This document shows positions 27,140 to 34,121 of a stretch of DNA of 40,452 nucleotides, piece after piece (positions within the stretch are counted from its first letter, which is position 1; the number at the start of each line of letters is the position of its first letter). Source of the DNA: an uncultured Prevotellaceae bacterium. GTDB lineage: Bacteria; Bacteroidota; Bacteroidia; Bacteroidales; Bacteroidaceae. The notes under the pieces are model-generated. The model saw only the letters and a list, made by a program, of their open reading frames with translations, made no database searches and was not told the origin of the DNA. The position numbers and the translations under genes were made by a program. The stretch covers positions 1 to 40,452 of the forward strand of contig CACXUV010000012.1 in NCBI GenBank assembly GCA_902770845.1, given 5' to 3'.

Positions 27140-28096
27140 ATGAACGCTGACAATAAATATGTACGCTTTGACTGGGCCGTGAAGCGAATGCTGCGCGACA
27201 AGGCAAACTTCGGAGTATTAGAAGGACTTATTACCGTATTGCTCAATGAACCAGTTCATATTGTGGAACTGCTGGAAAGTGAAGGAAACCAAGAGTTTAT
27301 TGATGACAAATTCAATCGTGTTGACATCAAAGCCAAGAACGATGCCGGTGAAATATTCCTTGTAGAAGTTCAACTCACAAGAGAGATTTACTATCTTGAA
27401 CGCATTCTGTACGGAACTGCAAAGGCCATCACAGAGCATATAAGTCTTGGAAGCACGTATAGCGAGATAAAGAAAGTCTACTCCATCAATATTATTTATT
27501 TCGACTTGGGCAAAGGTGCCGACTATCTGTACCACGGACAAAACAAGCTTGTGGGCATACACACGCACGACACCCTGAAAATCACAACCAAGGAAAATGG
27601 TGTTATCCGTATGAGAATGCCCGAAGAGATTTTCCCTGAATATTTCATCATAAGGGTCAACGAGTTTAATCAAGTTGCCAAGACACCCTTGGAAGAATGG
27701 CTTGACTATCTGAAAAACGGCCACATTAAAGATGACACCACAGCCCCAGGTCTGCAAGAAGCTCGCGCAAAATTGCAATACTTGATGCTGGATAAAAAAG
27801 ACCGCTACGCTTACGACGAACACATCAATGCCGTTATGATTCAGAACGATGTCTTAGGTAATGCACGATTAGAAGGACTTGCAGAAGGAAGAGCGGAAGG
27901 ACTTGCAGAAGGAAGAGCGGAAGGACTTGCGCAAGGAAAAGCGGAAGGACTTGCGGAAGGAAAAGCGGAAGGACTTGCTGAAGGTGAACGGAATAAAGCT
28001 ATCGAGTTCGCACGCATGATGAAAGCTGAAGGGGAGAGCGCGGAAAAGATTGCTCGCTACACGGGACTGCCATTGAACGAAATAGAGAACATTTAG
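27140..28096 (+). CDS. Rpn-family PD-(D/E)XK nuclease / putative transposase, copy 1
   Basis: The 318-residue cytoplasmic protein has a PD-(D/E)XK core: 'VRFDWAVKRMLRDKANF' at the start, then 'DIKAKNDAGEIFLVEVQ', giving the Asp and Glu-x-Gln form of the active site seen in this family. Family members are annotated as Rpn recombination-promoting nucleases or PF12784-type transposases; some Rpn proteins act in phage defence. The C-terminus carries five tandem 8-residue repeats of type GLAEGRAE (about residues 246-285) and ends in a small HTH-like segment, 'EKIARYTGLPLNEIENI'. It has its own promoter between the SusCD terminator and a pectate lyase gene, with only 10 nt between its stop and that gene's ATG. 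Transposition is not supported by any visible terminal repeats. Its role in a pectin locus is unexplained. Confidence 0.85.
   Translation: MNADNKYVRFDWAVKRMLRDKANFGVLEGLITVLLNEPVHIVELLESEGNQEFIDDKFNRVDIKAKNDAGEIFLVEVQLTREIYYLERILYGTAKAITEHISLGSTYSEIKKVYSINIIYFDLGKGADYLYHGQNKLVGIHTHDTLKITTKENGVIRMRMPEEIFPEYFIIRVNEFNQVAKTPLEEWLDYLKNGHIKDDTTAPGLQEARAKLQYLMLDKKDRYAYDEHINAVMIQNDVLGNARLEGLAEGRAEGLAEGRAEGLAQGKAEGLAEGKAEGLAEGERNKAIEFARMMKAEGESAEKIARYTGLPLNEIENI
27875..27994 (+). repeat. Five 24-bp in-frame tandem repeats in Rpn copy 1
   Basis: Units start at 27875, 27899, 27923, 27947 and 27971. The first two are identical, the next two carry a few changes, and the last is degenerate. Each encodes about GLAEGRAE. 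The array is prone to slippage, and any whole-unit change keeps the frame. Confidence 0.9.
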
Positions 28097-28106
28097 CTAT
28101 ACTATT

Positions 28107-29933
28107 ATGACAATGAAGAAAACTTTACTGACTTTACTGTGTACCATCGCCCTTTTGCCTGTGCTGGCCGACAACAATGTGGCCCCTTGGGGCTGGGCCA
28201 CCTGCGCCGACGAGTCTGGTACGGCCTACTGTCTGAACGGCGGAAACTTCTCTGATGCAACAACCGCTACATTGACGGCACTGGGCGAAGGACAAACTGA
28301 CGATGCCAGAATCAAGCAAGCCATAGCAATGAACGACATTGTAATTCTCGATGGTTCCAAGGGTGATTTTATTATAGAAGAGGTAATGAAGCTTTCATCA
28401 ACCAAGAACAAGACCATCATTGGCATCAACAACGCCCGCTTGTGCACCAAATTCTTCCTGACCGCCGAGGACAATGCCTACCTGAAGAGTCAGAATCTGG
28501 ACGGTCTGAGCAGCACCGACCAGTACACGGGCACATTGCCCGATGGCACGACGCTCACTTGCGACAGGCGCGCTTTCTTCACTAAGAAAGCAATGATGGA
28601 GTTGCAGTTCCAGAAGACGGGTGTCTACTCGCTGCCCAACAAATCGGGCGTTTTCCATATTGAAACTTCCAGCGAAAACATCATCATCCGCAATCTGTCA
28701 CTGATTGGCCCAGGTGCCGTAGACATTGATGGTTCCGACCTCATCACCAATCAGGGCAAGCACGTGTGGGTTGACCACTGCACGCTGGTTGATTCTCAGG
28801 ATGGTGCGCTCGACAGCAAGGTGTGCGACTGGGCTACCTACACCTACAACCACTTTTATTACACCTCGCGCAGCTACTCGCATGCCTACACCTGTGGCTG
28901 CGGGTGGGCTAATGGCACAATGATTCTCCACCTCACCTTTGCCTGCAACGTCTGGGGTGAGGGCTGCATGCGCCGTCTGCCACAGTGCGGCGACTGCTAC
29001 GTGCATCTTGTCAACAACTACCACAACTGTCCAGGCAATAGCGTGGGAATGAGCATCAACGATAATTGCAGGGCTTTGGTTGAAGGCAACTATGCCGCTG
29101 AAGGCGTGAAGAGTCCGCTGACGGGCAGCGGCGCTGGCCGCAACGTAACAGCTCGCAACAACAACTTCACCGCCGTATCGGTTGGCAGCGAAGTGACAGT
29201 GCCCTACCAATACACGAAGATACCTTATACCGAGGTGCCTGCCACACTGACAGGCTATGAGGGTGCCGGAGCCACACTGGGCAACGATGCCACTTATATA
29301 CTTTCCACCATTCCCACCGTTGAGCGTGGCGAAAGCGGTGAGACGGTCTATGTAATGGTCAAGGAGGATGTCCACATCGGCGGAAGCATTACCGAGGTGA
29401 CCGGCATCACCGTCACGTTCGACCCCAGCATCACCGACTGGCGAAGCGGTGGCACAAGTTCTTCGGCACAGACCGTTGACGGCGTTGACCTCAGCGGCTT
29501 CTACACACAGAGCAACGACAACAATGGCGCACCCATCATCATCGAGACCACACGGGCAGGCACACTCACCATATTCCTTGGCGGCGGAGTGGCCACCACA
29601 AAGTCTGTCAACATGACGGAAGGCGAGAATGGACTTACTGCCAAGGTGCTCAGCAGCGGTGCCCTGGTTGAAAACGGAGCAAAGCCTGCAACAGAAATCA
29701 GCGCATGGGATGGCTTGGTCTATTCGCTGCAAGCCAACAAAACTTATAAGTTCTTTGTCGGCGGAACCAAATGGCGCTTTGCCGGCTTCAGATATTTGTC
29801 CACCACCACTGGAATCAATTCCCTGACAGTCAACAGCAAAGAAGGCAAAGTCTATAATCTTCAAGGCCAACAGGTGAGTGTGCCCCAAAAAGGCATTTAT
29901 ATTGTAAACGGAAGAAAGACATTCACAAAATAA
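28107..29933 (+). CDS. Secreted pectate lyase, PL1 family
   Basis: The 608-residue secreted enzyme has signal peptide MKKTLLTLLCTIALLPVLA after an optional first Met-Thr (ATG 28107 or 28113). The parallel beta-helix has the PL1 calcium-site region 'HVWVDHCTLVDSQDGALDSK' (219-238), then 'WGEGCMRRLPQCGDCYVHLV', where the Arg pair is a candidate for the catalytic base. It should cleave polygalacturonate by beta-elimination. Residues from about 455 form a beta-sandwich, probably carbohydrate-binding, and the tail 'KVYNLQGQQV...GIYIVNGRK' is the Prevotella C-terminal motif. There is no TAnnTTTG box in the last ~100 nt before its start, so it is probably transcribed from the promoter of the Rpn-type gene 10 nt upstream, or from read-through. 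A terminator follows. Confidence 0.88.
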   Translation: MTMKKTLLTLLCTIALLPVLADNNVAPWGWATCADESGTAYCLNGGNFSDATTATLTALGEGQTDDARIKQAIAMNDIVILDGSKGDFIIEEVMKLSSTKNKTIIGINNARLCTKFFLTAEDNAYLKSQNLDGLSSTDQYTGTLPDGTTLTCDRRAFFTKKAMMELQFQKTGVYSLPNKSGVFHIETSSENIIIRNLSLIGPGAVDIDGSDLITNQGKHVWVDHCTLVDSQDGALDSKVCDWATYTYNHFYYTSRSYSHAYTCGCGWANGTMILHLTFACNVWGEGCMRRLPQCGDCYVHLVNNYHNCPGNSVGMSINDNCRALVEGNYAAEGVKSPLTGSGAGRNVTARNNNFTAVSVGSEVTVPYQYTKIPYTEVPATLTGYEGAGATLGNDATYILSTIPTVERGESGETVYVMVKEDVHIGGSITEVTGITVTFDPSITDWRSGGTSSSAQTVDGVDLSGFYTQSNDNNGAPIIIETTRAGTLTIFLGGGVATTKSVNMTEGENGLTAKVLSSGALVENGAKPATEISAWDGLVYSLQANKTYKFFVGGTKWRFAGFRYLSTTTGINSLTVNSKEGKVYNLQGQQVSVPQKGIYIVNGRKTFTK

Positions 29934-29962
29934 GCGCACAGGCAGAAAGACAAGAACGGAAG

Positions 29963-30006
29963 AGTCTCACAAAACCTTCATATTAAAGTATTTGTGAGGC
30001 TTTTTT
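29963..30006 (+). terminator. Terminator after the second pectate lyase
   Basis: An 11-bp stem (29963-29973 and 29991-30001, one G-U pair) followed directly by six T residues at 30001-30006. It marks the end of the pectin locus. Confidence 0.88.
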
Positions 30007-30075
30007 AGTTTTCGCAAAACATGCATCCAGCACGTTAAATGTTCTTAATCGCTTTTCATTGCGTTGAGATTGTAG

Positions 30076-30083
30076 TAATTTTG
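30076..30083 (+). promoter_or_regulatory. Promoter -7 box of the M3 peptidase gene
   Basis: TAATTTTG, 29 nt before ATG 30113; no clear -33 at the usual distance. Confidence 0.5.
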
Positions 30084-30112
30084 CACGCGAAAACGAAACA
30101 TTTTAAAACAAC

Positions 30113-32197
30113 ATGAACGACAATCAATCACAGCAAAGGCAGAACCCTTTCTTTCTTCCCTACAACACCCCCCACGACACAGTTCCCTTCGACCGCATCC
30201 GCTTAGAAGACTATGAAGAAGCCTTCATGGAGGGCATTCGTCGCGACAACGAACAAATAGAAAAGACCATCAACAATCCCGAGAAGCCCACTTTCGACAA
30301 CACCATCATCGACAAGGACGACGACACCGAAGGCTACTACGACCTGCTGGAGCGCGTGTCTACGGTGTTCTTCAACCTGCTGTCGGCCGAGACCAACGAC
30401 GACATGGATGCCCTGGCACAGAAGATGCAGCCCATCTTGACGCAGCATGCCAACGACGTGAGGCTGAACGAGCGTCTGTTTGAGCGCATCAAGTATGTGC
30501 ACCGCCACCACCGCAAGCTGACACCCGAAGAGAAGATGCTGCTCGAAAACACCTATCAAGGCTTTGTGCGCAGCGGTGCCCTGCTCGACAAGGAAGGCAA
30601 GGAACGCCTGCGCAAGCTCACCGAAGAGGCTTCGATGCTCTCGCTGCAATTCTCGCAGAACCTGCTCAAGGAGAACAAAGCCTACACCCTGCACATCGCC
30701 GACCCTGCCCAGCTTGACGGTCTGCCCCAAACAGCCATCGATGCTGCCGCCGAAGAGGCCAAGACTGAGGGCACCACTGGCTGGACCTTCACGCTGGACT
30801 ATCCCTCCTATTCGCCCTTCATGACCTACAGCACGCAGCGCAACCTGCGCCAGCAGCTGTATATGGCCCGCAACACCGTGGGCACCCACGACAACAGCGA
30901 GAACAACCTGCAGATTTGCAAGCGACTGGTGAACCTGCGCCGCGAGATTGCCCAGCTGCTGGGCTACAAGACCTATGCCGACTATGTGCTGGTGCGCCGC
31001 ATGGCATCGAACACGCGCAACGTCTACAAACTGCTCAACGACCTGATTGATGCCTACAAGCCCACGGCTGAGCGGGAGCTTGAGGAACTGAAGCGGGAGT
31101 TCAAAAAAGAAGAGAAGTCTGAAGGAAAAGATCAGATGAAGCCCTGGGACACATCTTTCTACAGCCACAAGCTGCAACTGAAGAAGTTCAACATCGACGC
31201 CGAGATGCTGCGCCCCTACTTCGAGCTGTCGAAGGTCATTGACGGTGTGTTTGGCCTGGCCAACCGTCTCTATGGCATCAGCTTCAAGGCCAATCCCGAC
31301 ATACCCGTCTATCATCCCGATGTGAAAGCCTACGAGGTGTTCGACCGCCACGGTTCTTTCCTGGCCGTGTTCTACGCCGACTTCCACCCGCGCAAGGGCA
31401 AGCAGGGCGGTGCCTGGATGACACAGTATCAGGGACAGTTCATCGACAAGAAAGGCGAAAACGTGCGCCCACATGTGTCGGTGGTGATGAACCTGACAAA
31501 GCCCACGCCCGAAAAGCCTGCCCTGCTCACGCTGGGCGAGGTGGAGACCTTCCTGCACGAGTTTGGCCACTCGCTGCACGGCATGTTTGCCAACACACGT
31601 TTCGAGAGCCTCAGCGGCACCAATGTGTGGTGGGACTTTGTCGAGCTGCCCTCACAGTTCATGGAGAACTTTGCCATCGAGAAAGAGTTTCTGCGCACCT
31701 TTGCCTTCCACTACGAAACGGGCGAGCCACTGCCCGACGAGCTCATCAGCCGCATTGTGAAGAGCCGCAACTTCATGGTGGCCACGGCCTGCTTGCGCCA
31801 GGTGAGCTTCGGACTGCTCGACATGGCCTACTACACCCAGAAGCAGGAGTTCACCGACGACATCATTCCCTTCGAGAAACAAGCCTGGAAGCGGGCCATC
31901 CTGGGCAAGCAGCTGCCCGACACCTGCATGACCACCCAGTTCTCTCACATCATGGCTGGCGGCTATGCAGCAGGCTACTACAGCTACAAGTGGGCCGAAG
32001 TGCTCGATGCCGATGCCTTTGCCGTGTTCAAGCGCCATGGTATCTTCGACCAGCCGACGGCCCAGAGTTTCAGAGACAACATTTTGTCGAAGGGCGGCAC
32101 CGAGCACCCCATGACGCTCTACAAGCGCTTCCGTGGCGGCGAACCCACCATCGATGCCCTGCTCAGGCGCACCGGCATCAAGAGGTCCAAGAAATAG
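30113..32197 (+). CDS. dcp: M3-family zinc metallopeptidase (peptidyl-dipeptidase Dcp type)
   Basis: The 694-residue protein has the thermolysin-like signature HEFGH at 482-486 and a third zinc ligand candidate Glu511 in 'WWDFVELPSQF', 29 residues later, the same spacing as in Dcp. The remaining sequence is the helical bowl of the M3 family ('YPSYSPFMTYSTQRNLRQQL', 'GYKTYADYVLVRRMASN'). Members remove dipeptides or cleave short peptides in peptide recycling. No signal peptide is visible from ATG 30113, so it is probably cytoplasmic, though some Bacteroidota copies are exported. The length is near the usual 680-715. It is separated from the next gene by a 561-nt repeat-rich region. Dcp versus oligopeptidase A specificity cannot be told from the sequence alone. 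Confidence 0.92.
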   Translation: MNDNQSQQRQNPFFLPYNTPHDTVPFDRIRLEDYEEAFMEGIRRDNEQIEKTINNPEKPTFDNTIIDKDDDTEGYYDLLERVSTVFFNLLSAETNDDMDALAQKMQPILTQHANDVRLNERLFERIKYVHRHHRKLTPEEKMLLENTYQGFVRSGALLDKEGKERLRKLTEEASMLSLQFSQNLLKENKAYTLHIADPAQLDGLPQTAIDAAAEEAKTEGTTGWTFTLDYPSYSPFMTYSTQRNLRQQLYMARNTVGTHDNSENNLQICKRLVNLRREIAQLLGYKTYADYVLVRRMASNTRNVYKLLNDLIDAYKPTAERELEELKREFKKEEKSEGKDQMKPWDTSFYSHKLQLKKFNIDAEMLRPYFELSKVIDGVFGLANRLYGISFKANPDIPVYHPDVKAYEVFDRHGSFLAVFYADFHPRKGKQGGAWMTQYQGQFIDKKGENVRPHVSVVMNLTKPTPEKPALLTLGEVETFLHEFGHSLHGMFANTRFESLSGTNVWWDFVELPSQFMENFAIEKEFLRTFAFHYETGEPLPDELISRIVKSRNFMVATACLRQVSFGLLDMAYYTQKQEFTDDIIPFEKQAWKRAILGKQLPDTCMTTQFSHIMAGGYAAGYYSYKWAEVLDADAFAVFKRHGIFDQPTAQSFRDNILSKGGTEHPMTLYKRFRGGEPTIDALLRRTGIKRSKK

Positions 32198-32232
32198 TTC
32201 TGCTGCAGACTGGCTGTCGACGCGCCAGCTTT

Positions 32233-32621
32233 TTGTAAAAATTTTTCATAGAAAAGAGCATCGTCGTCGCCAGGCATTCTGGAACGACGAAAGCCCTTCC
32301 GGGGCACTCGCCAAGCCCGAAAGCCCACCAATGCCAAGCCCCACGTGCCTCAATAGCGCCCCCGTTGTGCTGCAACAGGGGCGCTATTGTGTTGCAACGG
32401 GGCCCTCGTTCTGCCACAACGGGATTGCAATCGCAACACAACGGAGCCCCCGTTGCAACCCAGCAAGACGGCCATCATGGCGCAGAAGCTCCCCTACAAA
32501 ACGCAACCCTCTGACACACAAACAAATAGCAATTTCGCCACAACTCGCTCATTTTGGTCTCACAGGCAAGTTGCCGGAAAAGAACGCAATCTCAGAAGGG
32601 TGCTTGTAAAAAAATTTCATA
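32233..32621 (+). repeat. Pair of 18-bp direct repeats bounding the intergenic element
   Basis: TTGTAAAAATTTTTCATA (32233-32250) and TTGTAAAAAAATTTCATA (32604-32621) match at 16 of 18 positions. They enclose the palindrome cluster, giving an apparent unit of about 390 bp. A degenerate non-autonomous element is possible. Confidence 0.55.
32352..32459. repeat. Cluster of GC-rich palindromes
   Basis: A perfect 11-bp inverted repeat AATAGCGCCCC (32352-32362) / GGGGCGCTATT (32378-32388) has an inner GTTG/CAAC stem. A second 12-bp pair, GTTGCAACGGGG (32391-32402) / CCCCGTTGCAAC (32448-32459), encloses a 45-bp segment with further CACAACGG/GCAACACAACGG motifs. It is not followed by a U-tract and looks REP-like. 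Confidence 0.75.
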
Positions 32622-32679
32622 AGCGCAATGACTTTATGGCAGAATTGCGATTACTGAGAGAACAAAAGAATTAAAAGTC

Positions 32680-32710
32680 TTGGTTATTTCAAAATTATTG
32701 CTTACTTTTG
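32680..32710 (+). promoter_or_regulatory. Promoter of the second Rpn-type gene
   Basis: TTG (32680-32682), a 20-bp spacer, then TACTTTTG (32703-32710). The box overlaps the first ATG of the longer reading frame (32708), which is why ATG 32759 is chosen as the start. Confidence 0.65.
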
Positions 32711-32758
32711 CACACTGCTTTATGTCATCATAAAAAAACGAGTAAAGACGAAGGAACC

Positions 32759-33685
32759 ATGAACGAGATTGCAGGCAGATACATCAACCCATATACCGAC
32801 TACGGCTTCAAACTGCTCTTTGGCACCGAACCCAACAAGGACATCACGCTTGAACTGGTGAATGCCCTGCTGCAGGGCAAGGAGGTCATCACGTCGCTCA
32901 CGCTGCTGCCCACGGAGCAACTGGGCGACACGAAGGACGACCGCCGCTCGGTGTTCGACGTCTACTGCAAGAACGAACAGGGCGAGAAGATTATCATCGA
33001 GATGCAGAAGGCCGACCAGCAGTGGTTCAAAGACCGCAGCGTCTACTATTCGTCGTTCCCCATCCGCCAGCAGGGCGAGAAAGGGCAGTGGCGTTTCGGT
33101 CTGAAAGCCGTTTACACCATCGGCATCCTCGACTTTGTGTTCGACGAGGACAAAGACGACAAGGAGTACTACCACCACGTGGTGAAGCTGATGGACGTGA
33201 ACAAGAAAGAGGTCTTCTACGACAAGCTGACATACATCTACTTAGAAATGCCCAAATTCCAGAAGACAGAAGACGAACTGGTGACCAAGGCCGACAAGTG
33301 GCTGTATGCCCTGAAGAATCTGCCTCGCCTGCTGGAACGACCGGCAGCCTTGCAGGAGCGCATCTTCAAGAAGTTCTTCGAGGTAGCCGAGATTGGCAAT
33401 CTGTCAAAGGAAGAATATGCCAAGTACTTCGAGAGCGAGAAAGTGTACTACGACAATGACGGGGCCATTCGCACCGCCGAGGCAAAGGGCATGGAGAAAG
33501 GCCGGGCTGAAGGACTGCAACAGGGGCGGACTGAAGGACTGCAACAAGGGCGGGCTGAAGGACTGCAGAAGGGCATTGAAAAGGCAAACCGTGAAAATGC
33601 CCGCAGGATGAAATCGAAAGGGTTTCCTGTTGAGGACATTGCAGAAGTCACAGGACTTACAGCCGAAGAGATAGAGAAGCTTTGA
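32759..33685 (+). CDS. Rpn-family PD-(D/E)XK nuclease / putative transposase, copy 2
   Basis: The 308-residue protein starts MNEIAGRYINPYTDYGFKLL; the DYGFKLLFG motif is typical of the PF12784-type PD-(D/E)XK family. The core 'VFDVYCKNEQGEKIIIEMQK' carries the Asp and Glu-x-Gln-Lys active-site pattern. The C-terminus has three 8-residue repeats of type GRAEGLQQ (about residues 248-271) and ends in the HTH-like 'VEDIAEVTGLTAEEIEKL'. It is a distant relative of the copy at 27140: same layout, low overall identity by eye. It has its own promoter and ends 1 nt before the dCMP deaminase start, so it heads a likely three-gene transcript with the deaminase and S41 protease. DNA cleavage or defence functions are inferred from the family only. 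Confidence 0.85.
   Translation: MNEIAGRYINPYTDYGFKLLFGTEPNKDITLELVNALLQGKEVITSLTLLPTEQLGDTKDDRRSVFDVYCKNEQGEKIIIEMQKADQQWFKDRSVYYSSFPIRQQGEKGQWRFGLKAVYTIGILDFVFDEDKDDKEYYHHVVKLMDVNKKEVFYDKLTYIYLEMPKFQKTEDELVTKADKWLYALKNLPRLLERPAALQERIFKKFFEVAEIGNLSKEEYAKYFESEKVYYDNDGAIRTAEAKGMEKGRAEGLQQGRTEGLQQGRAEGLQKGIEKANRENARRMKSKGFPVEDIAEVTGLTAEEIEKL
33500..33571 (+). repeat. Three 24-bp in-frame tandem repeats in Rpn copy 2
   Basis: Units at 33500, 33524 and 33548, each encoding GRxEGLQx. The unit length equals that in copy 1 (24 bp), while the DNA sequence differs. Confidence 0.88.
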
Positions 33686-33686
33686 T

Positions 33687-34121
33687 ATGAAACAGATGGA
33701 AGAAAAGCAACATAAACTTGACGAGCGCTATCTGCGCATGGCACGCATCTGGGCCGAAAACAGCTACTGCCAGCGGCGGCAGGTGGGTGCCCTGGTGGTG
33801 AAGGACAAGATGATCATCAGCGATGGCTACAACGGCACGCCCACAGGATTCGAGAATGTGTGCGAAGACGAGAACAACGTGTCGAAGCCCTACGTGCTGC
33901 ACGCCGAGGCCAACGCCATCACCAAGCTGGCCCGAAGTTCGAACAACAGCGACGGTGCCACCATCTACATCACCGCCTCGCCCTGCATCGAGTGTGCCAA
34001 GCTCATCATTCAGGCAGGCATCAAGCGCGTGGTCTACGGCGAGAAATACCGGCTTACCGACGGCATCGACCTGCTGGAACGTGCCGGAATAGAAGTGATA
34101 TATCTGGATTTGAACTCATGA
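33687..34121 (+). CDS. Deoxycytidylate (dCMP) deaminase family protein
   Basis: The 144-residue zinc-dependent deaminase should convert dCMP to dUMP for dTTP synthesis. The zinc/active site is His72-Ala-Glu74 ('LHAEANAI') and PCIEC (99-103), the usual HxE plus PCxxC pattern. 'GYNGTPTGFENVCED' matches the nucleotide-binding loop of dCMP deaminase/ComEB proteins, which is why it is placed there rather than with cytidine or tRNA adenosine deaminases. ATG 33687 lies 1 nt after the Rpn-type stop, and the stop overlaps the next gene's ATG by 4 nt (ATGA), so translational coupling in both directions is likely. Length is normal. Confidence 0.92.
   Translation: MKQMEEKQHKLDERYLRMARIWAENSYCQRRQVGALVVKDKMIISDGYNGTPTGFENVCEDENNVSKPYVLHAEANAITKLARSSNNSDGATIYITASPCIECAKLIIQAGIKRVVYGEKYRLTDGIDLLERAGIEVIYLDLNS

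Larger units (their letters stand above)
32198..32679. other. Repeat-rich intergenic region without a credible gene
   Basis: Between the M3 peptidase and the second Rpn-type gene. It holds a GC-rich palindrome cluster (32352-32459), two similar 18-bp AT-rich sequences at 32233-32250 and 32604-32621, and open frames with no signal, domain or start context. The 32604 to 32672 part encodes a short basic stretch in one frame but has no promoter or conserved feature that I recognise. Confidence 0.7.

Noticed and set aside
27140-28096. Rpn copy 1 as a complete insertion sequence
   Set aside because: No terminal inverted repeats or target-site duplication were seen flanking the gene.
32133-32674. 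Open frames in the M3 peptidase/Rpn intergenic region
   Set aside because: They overlap the M3 gene or the palindromes, have no domain or start context, and differ in composition from real genes.
33860-34117. Upstream extension of the S41 protease frame
   Set aside because: It is the out-of-frame shadow of the dCMP deaminase gene; the true start at 34118 precedes the membrane anchor.
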